From positions 36,409 through 100,408 of the forward strand of contig WHUX01000194.1 of assembly GCA_015179025.1 (NCBI GenBank): a stretch of 64,000 bases of DNA, in the 5' to 3' direction. Below, one piece after another: positions 1 to 11,982 of the stretch; position 1 is the first letter of the stretch; each line of letters opens with the position of its first letter. The notes beneath the pieces are model-generated. The model saw only the letters and a program-made list of their open reading frames with translations, ran no database searches and had not been told where the DNA came from. This DNA comes from Terfezia claveryi. Taxonomy: Eukaryota; Ascomycota; Pezizomycetes; Pezizales; Pezizaceae. The position numbers were made by a program, and so were the translations under genes.

Positions 1-260
1 ATGCTAGGTTGGATGCTAGGTTAAATGGTGGGTTAGACGGTGGAATAAATGCTGGGCACTTGGTTAGGCCCTAGTTTGGAAATTGGGTTAGATGGGAGAG
101 CTACTGGGTTGGACACTGGGTTGGACACTGGGTTGGAATACTGGTATGGATAGTGTTTGGACACTGTGTAAGCTAAAATAGCTGGGTTGCACTCCCGGTT
201 GGATGTTAGGTGATCTAGAGTAGCTAAATTGGATGCTAAGTTGGGCTCTAGGTTGATCAT
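1..260. repeat. Degenerate minisatellite
   Basis: Short units related to 'gctgggttggacact' recur with substitutions and small indels. The clearest run is at about 108-140, where the unit occurs in near-perfect tandem. Reading frames across it give repetitive Ser-Asn-Pro-Val peptides, which are by-products of the repeat and not evidence of a protein. It may continue to the left of the window. Confidence 0.6.
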
Positions 261-916
261 GAGCATATGGTTGCTGCAAGGGGTTACAATGCCTGGGAAG
301 AGGCCAGCATATCCCGCGAATGAAGCAACCTTTGAAGCCCAAAATGGGGGGGTATAGAAGCTTCTTAAGCTATTGGGGACCTCTGCGTAGGTGCTAAGGA
401 TGCTCTGGAGTGCCTTAATAAAGCGATTGAAGGGTGGGGGTTGAGGGTAAAGTAAACAAGGCGAATCTGATGGATCAATGGAAGCGCTCGGAATTGCATA
501 TTTTATGCAGATTAGTGCTCCTAATTGAGACTCTCCCATTTTACCATTTCGAAGCCTCCTCCTTCACTACTAATTTAATATAGATATCAATAGTAGGTAA
601 ACGCCTCCTAGTGATTATAGGCTCAATTGCCTGATATTTGGCCTATAGTGGCCGGCGGAGAGGTGGGGGAGGTCATCGGGGGGATGCTGTACTGGAAGGG
701 TGGGTATTGGGTATTGAGTTGACTTTGGCAGGATGTGAGGGTAACTATGTTGTAGAGCGTAGGTGTTTCTATAGATCTCAATTTAGCCAGAATAGCCTCT
801 AACTACTATGCTCTCAAGATATCACGAGATGTCGCTCGAGGAGGTGAAAACAGGGATGTTTTGCAGGGGTGCATCCTACCGTGCACGTGCATTCTTAGGT
901 AGCCAATGGTAACAGA

Positions 917-1200
917 TTTTTATTTATTTATAATACTCATTACACAAATTCGGTCCCAGTAGGGGGACCATGATGAGCCTACCCTGGATTCAGGACAAAA
1001 AAAGTTAATCTGTCAGGTGAGGCGTGCAAAATTGCAGCCAGCAAATGGAAATGCTCAAGTGATGTAAAAGAAACATCTCGCAAAGAAAGCTCAAAGACCC
1101 GGTGATGAAACTTCTCGTGAGTGTAAGATCCGGTAAGAGTAAAGGAGGAAGCATCCGTGCTGTCGTTAACCGGCTATTGCCAGAGACCTGACTGAAGTTT
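917..1200 (-). repeat. SINE-like hairpin retroposon, copy S1
   Basis: The minus strand holds the conserved 3' module of a dispersed family. It has a GAATCC-rich hairpin, then a second hairpin with GGTCCC/GGGACC arms, then 'gagtattataaat' and an A-rich tail (seen on the plus strand as 'atttttatttatttata' at about 916-932). A second conserved block, 'gctgtcgttaaccggct', lies at about 1160-1177 and also occurs in the copies near 39.3 kb and 44.45 kb. The 5' limit is uncertain and could extend to about 1450. Confidence 0.5.
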
Positions 1201-1537
1201 GTGAGGTAACAGAACCTCTCCCGAGTAGGAAGGACCCGCCAATAGAACACCTCGCCAGTAGGAAAGACTCAAGTAGAAGACCCACAAGTGTCAAACTCCA
1301 TTAGAGGGTCCGCCAATGTCAAACCTCCCCGAGGCACTGGTAGGAAAAATAAAGCCAAAACCCCTCAAGTGTAAAAACGCATACTGTCATGTCCCATTAC
1401 AAAAATAAAGAAATGCCGCTTAAGTGAAAAAGAACGCTCGGTCATATACTTATCGTTTCCGGTGGAGAGAATCATCTGTTCCCGCCGTACTCTGTGGTGC
1501 AGAACAATCTCTTGCCTATGACGAGCCCGCTTTCATA

Positions 1538-1783
1538 TCAATCTCCTATGCCAAGTAGATAACCGGTGATGGCGCCAACTTTCCGACCATCCTCTAACCA
1601 ACGAATGCCTACAATATGAGCCCTCTCGTTGTCTTCCTCAATCCAACGGCGCATCAAGCCGGGCTTGTACTTCGTTGGGGTGCGTGAAATACTACGGCCC
1701 TTTGCTCGCACCGATGGCGACTTAATCAGAAGGTCCGAGGGTGGTGCCACCACCGCCGGCTCTTTGCATTTACCCCTTCTCAC
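1538..1783 (-). pseudogene. Repeated coding-like module, copy 1 (unknown)
   Basis: An 81-codon minus-strand frame ends with a segment containing NERAHIVGIRWLEDGRKVG and ITGYLLG. A diverged copy of the same DNA and frame, containing NESAHIVGI, lies at about 31300-31461. Two copies with matching coding potential suggest an exon of a dispersed gene family or of a mobile element. I recognise no domain. The upstream portion is Arg/Ser/Pro-rich and could be non-coding. Splicing cannot be judged from the sequence alone. Confidence 0.3.
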
Positions 1784-2394
1784 TCAATTTCTCAGGGACT
1801 GGCTATTTCCTGGTGGATTTGGTCGCTGCCTCCGCGTATGTGGGTGCTGGAGGCGGGTAGGCGGGGTGGGGGGGGTCGGTGTTGATGGAAACATTGTTCC
1901 GTGTAGTCTGGGTGGCTGTTGGGGGGGGGTCAGTCGGCTGTGTCTCGGTGATTGCCTCCTGCATTAGGGGATGATCGGTGAGAGTCGATTAGCTGTTATG
2001 TGTCGTCTTATATACTGCTGTCTGTGTCTCCGTTGGGTTCATTTACAGGGTGATCGGAGGTGTAGTCTGAGTAGCTGTGTCTGACACTGGTGCTGGCGGT
2101 GGTGATAATGACGGAGTTTAACTGCTCTGTATGAAATCTCGTTGCACACGGAACTCTCAGCATTGCGCCTGAAGTACATACTGCTCAATCATATGCAATG
2201 TCCGTAGTAATAGAAATCCCACCGATCAAATGATTCAGAACGGACATCCTGTTTTATCAACGCCTGTCATAAGTAACCCATGCAAACTTTCCTGCATGCA
2301 ACTTCTTCCGCAACTTCTTCAGGATCCGCTACTCGTTGTTTGGCGGTGGTGGAGCCATGTCTTTCGTATCTGTTGGGCAATGGCTCTGGGTACC

Positions 2395-2660
2395 CGGTGA
2401 CTGGTAGCCGCGTCTTGTGTGGTGGGGTTTCGCCGATCCAGTGTCCCCAGATTATTCTTTGTTTCCCTTGCCTGGCATGTCGTCTGGGAGGAAGGATGTG
2501 GTTGGCTAGGTAGTTGGTGTGGGAGTTATGAAAACTGGGATTGGATGATGGTGACGGTCTTGATGTGAGAGGGAAGGGTGATTGGATAGGGTGGGAGTTA
2601 TCTTCGTGTGGATTGGACGGCGGTGGACTGAAGGTGCTGAACTGACAGGCCTTCAGCACG
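2395..2660. repeat. Dispersed repeat R1, uninterrupted copy
   Basis: This sequence aligns with the two flanks of the Gypsy element joined together. The left part matches about 20241-20364, including 'aaggatgtggttggct' and 'ggtgtggga'. The right part matches 27302-27430, including 'cttgatgtgag' and 'cgtgtggattgg'. It therefore serves as a paralogous empty site for that insertion. A 185-codon minus-strand frame (2267-2824) crosses the repeat, but nothing recognisable is encoded. Confidence 0.65.
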
Positions 2661-2862
2661 AAGCAGTCGAGAAGAATTGCAGGATATCGTAGGAATTGGG
2701 ATATGTTGGAGGGCACGTCAATCTCTATCGGAATGAAGTTGTTTTGGCCTCGGGGGACCTGACTGAAATAACGCGTAGTTACATAACGTCGATTTATATG
2801 TACTAGAGGCTGTATAAAATGCAAAACAATAGTATTTGTCGCATATCTAACATCTATTAAAA

Positions 2863-2956
2863 GGCACAGTGGTCTAGTGGTATGATATTTGCTATGTAGT
2901 GTACTGCTGATTGCAGGCAGAGGGCAAGTGACCTGGGTTCAATTCCCAGTTGAGCC
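2863..2956 (+). tRNA. Intron-containing tRNA or tRNA-like gene, isotype uncertain
   Basis: The sequence folds as a tRNA. Acceptor arms are GGCACAG and TTGAGCC, with one mismatch at the fourth pair and a G-T wobble at the seventh. The A box is TGGTCTAGTGG, the anticodon stem is TTTGC/GCAAG, the variable loop is TGAC, and the T arm is CTGGG-TTCAATT-CCCAG with a consensus B box. The anticodon loop is enlarged by about 24 nt, as expected for an intron. A T7 run follows at about 2960, a plausible Pol III terminator. The anticodon register is ambiguous: the best stem gives TGT, but position 33 is then A instead of T, while a one-base shift gives GTA. The mismatch and odd loop mean a pseudogene or SINE head is possible. 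Confidence 0.6.
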
Positions 2957-3052
2957 GTTATTTTTTTATTTCGTTTTTGACTAGTATTCATCGACTCCAC
3001 TACAGAAGCTTCGACCGTGTTTGTTTTCATGTTTTTGTCAAATCAGTAGAGC

Positions 3053-4060
3053 TTGAGGCAAGATTAATGCCAAAGGCACTTGATGTTTCTGTGCTGCAAG
3101 CTGACCGAGTCCTGGAGGAGGGTGGAAAACTAAAACTAAACCCCATCACCCTCAGAGCAAAGTCGGATTCACCACCATGGGTGTGGGAGGGACTATTGGC
3201 AAGCGAAGACAGAAGGGTGATTTATACGGATAGGAGTATGAGCGAGAAAGGATGGAATGAAGACCGAACGGTGCCAAAGAGATTGACGGGGTATTGCAGG
3301 CGGCAGGATATCGGGACAACCGTAGTGCTCGGTAAAACTATTATTGGAAAGGTCTTGATGCATTGAAGATCATAGAATCTTAGTTCATCTCGATTGCCAT
3401 AATATTGACGGAGTTATTACCCATAATAGGTAAACCTCCTGATGACCTATATGCCATATTCCCAAGGCCTTATATCTCCATGAGTTTAGCCGCGACTGTA
3501 AAATGGACTTCAGATTCGGATTCAGCGCACTGAATAGGCTAGGATAGGACCTTGAAAGAATTGTTTTAAACGACTTTTCATTTAGGATCTGTTTTCACCT
3601 ATTGTATGTTGGACCATACCCTCTTATAGTGTCACCAGACGCGCTTTGGTCTAAAGGCACCCTCACAGCTTGAGTTTTTGATGTATTTTTGCCGAATTTT
3701 TTTTCGCGAGTTCAGGGTAACCGCTGCTGAGTTCAGGGTAACTGACTGTATGCGATAGAGAAACGCAGGGATAACAGGGGCCTGAAGATCAATAGCAGAT
3801 GACAAAGTCTTGACTGTCTCGGACTCAAAAGCCGCCATAGCTACAGTAGTTCAAACCCGGAAAGAGAGGGAAACCTACGATGCATGCATGACCTTAAGAG
3901 GGTTATAGAAAATATCAAAAGAAGAGTGAAAAAATTCGGAAAAGAGGCAGTGAATCGAACAGGTGAAAGCACATGTGGGAGGATTAAAGGAAATGGGAGA
4001 GCAGATGAATTGGCAAAGAAGGGGGTCAGCAGGATGATTGAAGGCCCCAAGTGACGGAGA
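3053..4060 (+). pseudogene. LINE (non-LTR retrotransposon) RNase H remnant
   Basis: Pieces of a LINE-encoded RNase H domain occur in order on the plus strand. A 138-codon frame (2950-3366) contains VIYTDRSMSEKGW, matching the first catalytic block YTDGS with Gly changed to Arg. About 400 bp later comes VSDSKAAIATVV (near 3810-3845), the block with the third Asp. Then, after a frame change, VKAHVG and NGRADELAKKGVS (about 3966-4030) form the C-terminal block. Stops and frameshifts separate the pieces, and 3400-3700 looks like inserted unrelated sequence. The upstream endonuclease and reverse transcriptase are not visible. The layout fits fungal Tad/I-type LINEs. Such an element could have supplied machinery for the SINE-like copies here, but no direct link is seen. 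Confidence 0.6.
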
Positions 4061-4400
4061 AAAGATTGAAACAGAGTGGAAGGGATGAGGAAAGCGGAGA
4101 AGGAGGTAAAAAGGACGGTGATGAGGAAGGTATGGTGGAATCGGAAAGCTCTTACTCAGCTATACTTATCTCAGGATTGGTAAGGAAACTGCAGAAATAG
4201 CAGCGGGTACTAATGACAGACTCAACCTGAAGGAAGTTCGGAGAATATGTAAAAGTATCCTGAATACATGATGAACAGTTAGGAAAAATGTGGGGACATG
4301 CGAAGAGATGGATGACAAGAAGAAGTGGATGAGGGAGGTAAAACAGGATTAGTTGCTAACGGTTGACTTGGTGGAGACCTTCTTTTACGAGGTTGGAACT

Positions 4401-7400
4401 GGGATAATAAATTATGAGTTTTTTTTTGGACAAGGATATCGGGAATGGGGCTTTTCTTTGTTATATCCGATAAGCTGACAGCGGCATGGTTGTGGGGCTC
4501 ACGTGAGATTTTGGCGCTTAAGGATTTCTCTGTTTAGGTATCTAGGGTCATCAGCGGGGTATTTAAGAGGGACGGCTTTCCTTACTTTATTACGGGTAGT
4601 ATCAAGCACGCGGCTTCTCTCTTATCAGGTATACGGATATATCTCTGACTCATAAAGATCACGGTTTCTTCAGTACGCACCTGTTGTACTGAAAGTATTA
4701 AAGCGGGACCTTTAAAGGGGGTGCATCGGGGCCTTAGGTGACTGCCAGTTACTAGACTTTTGAAAGAAACAAAAAAAAACAGGAAAATTTCAGGGTAATA
4801 GGGGGCAAGGGTCTTAAGTTTTAAGGCTAATTAGCGAAGGAAAAAGAACTACGCAGGAAGTAGTATGGTAATTGAATGTTATGGAAATAAATGATATAAC
4901 GACAGGAATAACCGAACAAGAAAAGGAAGTGGTCCAACTGAATGGTCGAAGAAGTTCAGGGTAACTCGAGTGTGTGGTGGCAGGGACTCGAGTGTGTGGT
5001 GGCAGGGTAAACCCGGGTGTGTGGGGAATGTGCGGACCAACAGACACATCTTGAATAATCTGACTTCCAACACACCCTGCCCTGTATCTATATTGTCGTT
5101 GCATAGAACAAACTGATATCTCAGTTGCGGTGCCTCCTACACCTTTTCCCCAATTCCGGGCGCCATCTATCCTCTCCGCTGGAGCAGGAACCCCACCAAA
5201 GAGTCGACATAATTCCTGGGATATCTGTCTCTTGTCAGCAACTGGATGGTCCAGATACGAGGAGTGAGTTTCGAAAAAAAAAAAAAAAAAAAAAAAACAA
5301 TACCTGGGCTACCCTTGATTACCTCAAATCCCTCACTGTAGCATAAACTGGCAGGTTTGGTCCTTGACGTTAAGCTTATTTCCACCGTTGGGAGCAGAGG
5401 TACATCTTATCTCTCAGCTTTTGAATGTATATCTGGTGGTGATGGCGACGATGGGTATGCCATTCTTCGTTCTGGTAAGTCGATTTCGGCTTCAGCGGTG
5501 GTCGTAGAAACTGAAAATGAGCTTTCAGACATGGATTAAATATTGAGGATGAAGGACTACTGTTTCTCTCGGGGTCAAGGCTTCTAGGTCCTAGACTGGA
5601 TGATGAGGCGGATAGGAATGCTTCATTTGAGTCTGGAGGATGTGATGGTTAGTGCATGCGTAATCGATCCCGCAGGGAGTCTATGGCGCTCTCAAATTGC
5701 TCCTCTGCTTTACACCTATTAGTAGCGCACATAATCCCATTTAACCACAACACAGCTTACTGACCCTCTGGGAATACCAGGTCTCAGTATAACTCCCAAG
5801 ATTGGTAGCCTCCGGGTACGGGGGAGACTGGCAGGCGGCAAAGGTGTGCGACGGGGTATGGGAAAGGAAGAAGATGTAGGAGATTTTCAGTATTTAATTA
5901 ATGATGAGATGGAGCCCTGCGGTAGGGCAACCCGCCGTCCAATAGGGCTACCAGAATGCGTTCCTGCGTCATAGATCAAAGATCTCCATACGGGCAAAGA
6001 ATTTCTGTCAGATACAAAAAAACGCAAAAGCTTGATTTGGTGGCTCTCATATATTGGAACTGCTTGACCCGTCTGGTGGTTAGTCACATATCAGGCCTAT
6101 TTAAGTTGGGGGGCCAGCAACGTACCCTGGCAAAGCTCAGGAAGTCAAGGGCAGAATTGGAGCTGGAGGTTTCTCCATGGTGGTTGGTGATACTGCAGAG
6201 GAAAGGTAGGGGACGTAGAGGAGGATTTGGTTTCATTAAGAGAGTCACCCGGAAATCCAAACAAAGTTAATTTACCAGTCCGAGCAGGACAGACAAAAGA
6301 GCCGATACCAGATGAGCAGTATTTGGTTGATGCACCGCTATCGTACTTGACAGACTTGATTAGCTAGATATATCCATTGTATAATCAGTATTCATACTTC
6401 AGAGTCGTTACTTTAGTTTATATTCATAGTAACCAGCAATATCCAAATACAGTACCATATACCTGGCATAGAATACAGGCTCCCATGACCATAAACTTCC
6501 ATACAACCTTGCCAATGTCTGGTAAATACGGACTGCCTTCGAAATTTCGTTACATGTAACTTCATCTTTTTTTCGTGGCCTACTATCATACATCATGTAT
6601 CCCTGCTTTATCGTTGTCCTTATCGTCGCCCTCGTATCGACGATGTGTTGAGCCTCAGGGGGCAATAATTTATGTGGAAGCTGATAACCTCTGGAAGTAG
6701 ATGATACAAGAATGTTAGATTTTGGATATCTTGGGGGCTTACCCCCAGGGGGTGTAACTCCTTCTCGTTATTGCTCATGAATTTCTGACTCCGGCTTCCC
6801 AACCATTTCCTTCCGGCTTATCTGCAAAATGCTGTTGGGGTTCGTATAGTGATTTGAAATGCTGCTACAGGTCCCTTGAGGATGGGCCCAGGGGCACCGG
6901 TCGCCATCATTTCCGCCTCCATGGAGTTACGCACCTCTTCATGGGTAAATTGATATCCGGAAGCAGGTTCTCTTTCTTTAAGGTCGTACACCGTGGGAAG
7001 TGTTCTCCTGCATCTTGAAGGATTTTAGATTCCTAGACTTCGTACTGTAGTCTGTGTGGAAAGTTGGAAATTGAAGGAGGAGCAGGCGTCGTATGTGGAA
7101 AAGTATGGGTGTCGATAGAAAGCGCTGAAAGATGAAGGAGCACGAGACCAACCAAGCTTACTAATGCGTTTACTTCTGAGTTATTACATAAGCGCGGTCA
7201 TCTGAATATGACCTCGCTATTCCAATCTTCTCTGGATTACATCTAATATAAAATGACCAAAGCAAGAAAAGTGCCTGCTGGACACTACTTCAGACAGAGA
7301 AGTAACCTTGAGTATGCCACCCTGAACCATCTTTACACAGCCTTGTTGTGGGTGTCTGAACATTTGGATTTTAGGAAACGAGAAAGCCGAGAATAATGGC

Positions 7401-7650
7401 GTGGCACCCGAAAGCCACCTATGAGGATATTCGACCCAGGAGCAAGAAGATTTATAGTGGAACCCGCTTGGAGTTAAGCCACACTGTGGGAAGAGCAGAT
7501 ATTCTACACCTAGACACTGGCACCCAACGCAGCTGGATGCACACAGGGAACTGCGGAAAAAAGGATACTACATTGTCCCCGATTGCCCGCAGCGCAACAC
7601 AATCAGGAGAGACCATATGCGGACAGCCACAACCTGGGAGAAGCTAGACG
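4401..7650. other. Region with no recognisable gene
   Basis: No reading frame here shows a domain I recognise and frames are short. Local features are an approximately 25-bp motif in three tandem copies (4963-5025, 'ctcgagtgtgtggtggcag') and a 23-A run near 5275-5297. Just before that run, 'gaggagtgagtttcg' resembles the 3' end of the SINE-like family, so an ultra-truncated copy is possible but unproven. Confidence 0.4.
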
Positions 7651-7654
7651 AATT

Positions 7655-8480
7655 CCCCTTATACCCCAGCAGAAGAGGAAATGATTTTGCTGGAATAGCT
7701 CCTGTGTCTCCGAGGACTCAGATGTTGACGAAACGGTTTTGTAAACAGAAGAAAGAATTCTCCGAATCAATTTTAGATGGATGATGAAAGACAATCCTAC
7801 GAACGGATTTTGGATAGCATGCGTTGCCTCTTATCAAGCATAGCTATACCCCCCAGGGCCCGGTTGTGAGGAAGCGATTTGCAAACAAAAGTAAGAGAAC
7901 TTTCCAAACTGATTACGCTTCCAGGACGATCATCTCTCAATTGGCTTGCTAGTTGAGGAAGTGATTTTATAGGCTGAAGAGAGGGAGTTCTGTTACTAGT
8001 GCTAACAACTTTACCAGGCTCGGAAGAGGAGGTATCTATTTTGATATCATACGTTACATCTACCAGATCTCCCAGAGCTCAGCATACAAGGGGATTTTCC
8101 GGCCATGAGAGGTAGAATTCTCCGACCACAGTTTGCTGGAATAGCTTACATTTCTCTCTCAGCTCACATCAAACGACTTTGCATGCCGAAGGCAGAGAAT
8201 TAATGGACTTGATAGCATTGTTACCATATGAGGCCATCTGTAGCTAACATTTCTCTCACGATGTAGCAGATAAAGAGCCTAGTTTGCAAGCCAAAGAAAC
8301 ATAATTCCCCGAACCGATTTTACGCATTTGCTCGCCGCAGACACAATATCTCAACAGTTTTAATCTGGCACGCCTCATATTTCTCCCAACAATCGGGTAA
8401 CGAGGGAGAAGCTGTACAGGCGGAAGGATAAATATTCTACAAAATGATATTGCTGGTATAAGTTATATCTCCCCAAGCAT
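7655..8480. repeat. Highly diverged tandem array, unit about 110 bp
   Basis: Related blocks recur roughly every 90-135 bp. Anchors similar to 'gcaaaccgaagaaagaattctccgaa' appear near 7742, 7879, 7972, 8105, 8189, 8288 and 8415. Each is followed or preceded by blocks similar to 'ttgctggaatagct' and 'tttctctcagagctc'. Identity between units is low, so unit borders are approximate. There is no coding potential. It reads as an old satellite-like array. Confidence 0.45.
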
Positions 8481-8839
8481 AGCAAATTAGAAATCGATAA
8501 CCTACTGAAACAAGTAAGGTGCCACAAGTTGTGCCACTAAGGAAGGAATTGAGGAGCGATTGACGTTCTTATCACCAAGGTATGGGAATTACACCACAAG
8601 ATGCAAGGAAACTGGGGTCCTTTGGGTTGCGGGAAATAGAAAAGCCATTTGGATACGACATTGTACCAGGACAATTTCATACCCCACACAAAGTACCCCC
8701 GACTCTATTAGTGTTTGCTAATCAGGAATAAATAATTCAATATATAGTCAGGTCGCCCGATATCGATCGTCCCAAGACGCTCGAGAGGCATTGACAATAA
8801 TGTACTCTTCATCCATCACCTATGTTTCAGTCTAACTCC

Positions 8840-8881
8840 ACAAATCTCACACATCCCACACATCCCACACATCCCACATGA
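8840..8881. repeat. Short tandem repeat (10-bp unit)
   Basis: The unit 'cacacatccc' is repeated about four times in direct succession. It is a simple minisatellite with no coding function visible. Confidence 0.8.
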
Positions 8882-8957
8882 ACTCTGATACCGTGATGTT
8901 GCTGGGTGAGGCAGGACAAGAATATGTATGATATAGAAACAACTTAAAATAAACGAA

Positions 8958-9052
8958 GGCAGGGTGGTCTAGTTGCATTATACTTTGCTAGTACTCTATT
9001 GAAGTATGTCATGTGGAGAGCAAAGAGACGTGAGTTCAATTTTCGTTATCCC
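8958..9052 (+). pseudogene. tRNA-like sequence with intron, degenerate
   Basis: This second tRNA-like sequence resembles the one at 2863-2956. It shares 'tggtctagt' at the A-box position, a CTTTGCT/AGCAAAG stem at the anticodon position, an enlarged anticodon loop of about 29 nt, and 'gttcaatt' in the T loop. Acceptor and T-stem pairing are poor and the B box is damaged, so it is probably a pseudogene. No strong T-run terminator follows. Confidence 0.45.
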
Positions 9053-10017
9053 ATTTTCTTAGATTACCCCCACCGCCACCTGGTCACGTATAAATGCGAC
9101 TGTACTTGTTTATATCCCTTGTGATACTCAATCACTTCCTTACTGTGTTACCTTACCAGTTAGCCAGCCCTTCAATGTATGTATGGGTGGGGAACCTCAT
9201 TGCGAAACCGTGGTGGTGGCCAAAATATGGCGCAAAAAAATTGAAAATAATGTGCCCTATATCCGTACATCCCAGGTCAAAAATTCTTCGCACTTTAATT
9301 CTCTCCATGTCACCTCTTCCCACAGCTAATGTACCTCCAAACCGTCATCTCCTCAGCATTGACATAAAATTAAACCCCACCGCAGTAAATCACATAGGTC
9401 CGCAGGACGGAGGAGGATGACGGGGGTCCTAGTGAAAGTTGCATCAGGCAAATATCTTATTTGACCATATACGTGGTAAACATCCAGAACGAGCCCCCGG
9501 GCAGTAGTACTTTGCTGTATCCGAACAATGCGGTGACGGTTGGTAGGCACAGGAGTTAGGAGCCCCAGATGCGAGAGAGACGGGGGGAAATGAACTCCCC
9601 AGCTTGGCAAAAAGCTTTTATCGTATTAAGAACGTTCTGGCTTTACAACATTCTCTTTGATTCCAGAATAATGCGTCAGAATTTCTTTGTCACATAGAGG
9701 TAGTAATTTATTTTTACTTACTTGACCAAAAGTAGTCATAAAGATGTAAATTTCTCTCACATAAGCCTCGTGGTGGCTCGCATTCGCAAAGCGTGCGCGT
9801 ATTTCGATCCGCAGTGCCACCAAACTTCCCGTAATAGGAGGATTCCAAGATCAAAACATAGCAAGGTAAGTGCATTGACTTTCAAGTCTGAAAATACGAG
9901 CCTCCAGTGACCTATTAAACCATCTGTTAGCCACTCAGGTTCGTGTGGACTCGTGCAAGACCTTTTTGCTTGAAAGATTGCACTGCAAGAAAAAAGTCTT
10001 ACCCGAAGCCATAAGGC
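9053..10017. other. No recognisable gene
   Basis: Frames here are short. One plus-strand frame (9094-9420) starts with a hydrophobic, signal-like stretch, but nothing else supports it as a gene. Confidence 0.3.
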
Positions 10018-10629
10018 TTAGTCTGTCGACCAACTCTCTATATCATCGTCACTCTCATACAGTCCATCCATATAATCGGCATCGTCATCGCTCTCAGTAA
10101 ATTCATCCATACCATCGTTGCTGTCTGATAATACATCCACACCATTACATGGGTCGTCAGTTTCAGCAACCGGTGAGAGTATGTCTACCCTCCTCTTCCC
10201 TCCCCTGATTGCTGAATTGGTAACAGGGTATGGGTGGTGTCCCGATGGCCCCTCTTGTTCTTTTGGCGGTCTGGTAGCTGTCTTGTGTGGGGTAGCCGCA
10301 GCGGGGACACACTCGCCAGTCTCAGTGCTGTGGGTCTCGGCCTGTCCCCGTCTGAAAATTGGAATCCTAGTGTTTATACTGGTTTCAGCTATGTGGGCAT
10401 CGACCGTTCGGTCTCCTTGTCTGAACATGGGAATCGTAGTATTTATAACGTTGTCCTCAGTATGTCCCCTTCGGAACATAACAAACCCCGTAATAAAACA
10501 ACTGACAGGGAAGCTGAGGGTGATGACTGCGAGAAAGATAGGAAGTATGAAGGTGAAGATGGGAATGTAGAAAAGGACAAAGAGGAAGAATTCGGAGAAG
10601 AGATTTCTGTTAATGGAAAAGCCAGGCAT
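10018..10629 (-). CDS. Hypothetical membrane protein with internal repeats and acidic tail
   Basis: The 203-codon frame starts with a strongly hydrophobic segment (about residues 8-50), read as one or two membrane spans. Three loosely repeated blocks of about 25 residues follow, centred on MFRRG, MFRQG and IFRRG, each followed by an INT-type motif. A Pro/His/Arg-rich linker leads to a very acidic C-terminus rich in Asp, Glu and Ser. This sequence of regions looks designed, which favours a real gene. I recognise no family. Opposite-strand frames over the same DNA look like shadows. There is no neighbouring operon or homologue in the window. Function is unknown and reality is uncertain. Confidence 0.4.
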   Translation of the reverse strand: MPGFSINRNLFSEFFLFVLFYIPIFTFILPIFLAVITLSFPVSCFITGFVMFRRGHTEDNVINTTIPMFRQGDRTVDAHIAETSINTRIPIFRRGQAETHSTETGECVPAAATPHKTATRPPKEQEGPSGHHPYPVTNSAIRGGKRRVDILSPVAETDDPCNGVDVLSDSNDGMDEFTESDDDADYMDGLYESDDDIESWSTD

Positions 10630-11982
10630 GATGAAGGATAGGAGGCTTTTCGTTACAAAAACAAACTCCCGAGGAATGATGAGGAGAATTGTGCCGAGGA
10701 CAAGTTATAGAGAGGTGTATTGCCCCAGAGGCACGACGTCAACACCAAGCCAGTCGCAGCTAGTACGTCATAACCACCTTTTATTTTTCCTACATATCCG
10801 TGTATTCACCTCCATGTGAATCATACCGACCGCTGAGTTAAGTGCGAGGTCGATGTATGTCGGATACGTATGGCACGTGTCACTGCGTGAAGGAAATCAC
10901 GCTACTTTCAAGGCAGACCACCCGTAAGATTTGCTCTCCGGCCGAAAGATGTAGCGAGCCCATTCCTTGTAGGGGAGGTGGCTTCGAACACAAAATCACA
11001 CACCAGCGTTAGAAATTAAAATAACCCGGGTACCAGGGGATACAAGGCCATCTTCTTGGGGCTCACGCTCATGACTTGCAAGCCGATGGTATTTCTAAAA
11101 AAGGTTATTTATACCTAATATGCCTGAGGCCACCGGTAGGAAGAAATCTTTGTCGATGGGGAGATAGGTATAATATTCTTTCAGGACAATTGATACATTT
11201 GCGTGGCTATATACGAGATCCAAGAAGGCTAACTTTCCTCAATAGTCCCACCGAATAGGTTTAAGGAGCTCTTTTATTTTATTTCTTTTTAAATAAAAAG
11301 GCTATCTTCTCAGGGCTCGCCCGGTATGAATAATAATGGTTAAAAATACCTAATATATTTGAGGAACCCTATTTTGCGGGTAGAAAGAGACCTTTGGCAA
11401 GAGTTTTAGCTTTCCTGTAATTATAATCAGCAAAAGTAGGAGGAGGGTGGGATACATATAAGGAGAATTGGCTCAAGGGTAGTCTGGTTGGCTCAAGGGC
11501 ATATATAAAATACAAGATCTCACACAAATTCAAGGACAACCCGAGATGAAGTGAAATTGGAATTTGTCTAATAGTGACTGTAGCCCGCAATGAGAGTTGC
11601 CAGCCCCAGTCAGCAATGTTTCTCCATAAGGACTCAAAAACAGACTCTAAAATAACCTCCCAGGAACCATAGCATGAGTACTCCAGGGGTATAGGCAATA
11701 TGAGGTATTAAGATACCTTTCTCAACGGGGTTGATTTATTGACTGTTGGGATCGACCCTCCCACAGGCAGAAAACTCACGTAGACAGCAACACCAGTGAC
11801 CGATTCCCAAAGATAAAAAAGACAACTCACGGGTAACATCAGCGGCTCTACATAGCACGCGTACGGAAAACAGGCTATTGTCTAAGTGCGATCTGATTAA
11901 GATTCTTCACACAAAGACGCCATCTTTCCCAGTCCTCTTTCAACAGCCAACTTTTACATAAATTCCACTTCCGTGCCTTCTC
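10630..11982. other. No gene seen; weak direct repeat
   Basis: Two segments resemble each other: about 11039-11150 and 11297-11395. Both contain 'aaggc.atcttct', then 'atacctaatat', then a block ending in 'tagaaag' or 'aggaag'. This suggests an old tandem duplication with about 255-bp spacing. 'tagtctggttggctcaag' at about 11480 belongs to the short palindrome family described at 41799. Confidence 0.3.

Noticed and set aside
33..539. 168-codon minus-strand ORF
   Set aside because: Half of it lies in the degenerate minisatellite and gives repetitive Ser-Asn-Pro-Val peptides. No domain is seen.
2267..2824. 185-codon minus-strand ORF
   Set aside because: It overlaps the dispersed repeat R1 and is compositionally odd. 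The diverged R1 copy does not keep the frame convincingly.
9094..9420. Possible secreted small protein
   Set aside because: It has a signal-like start only. There is no cysteine pattern, repeat support or family, and it lies beside a pseudo-tRNA.
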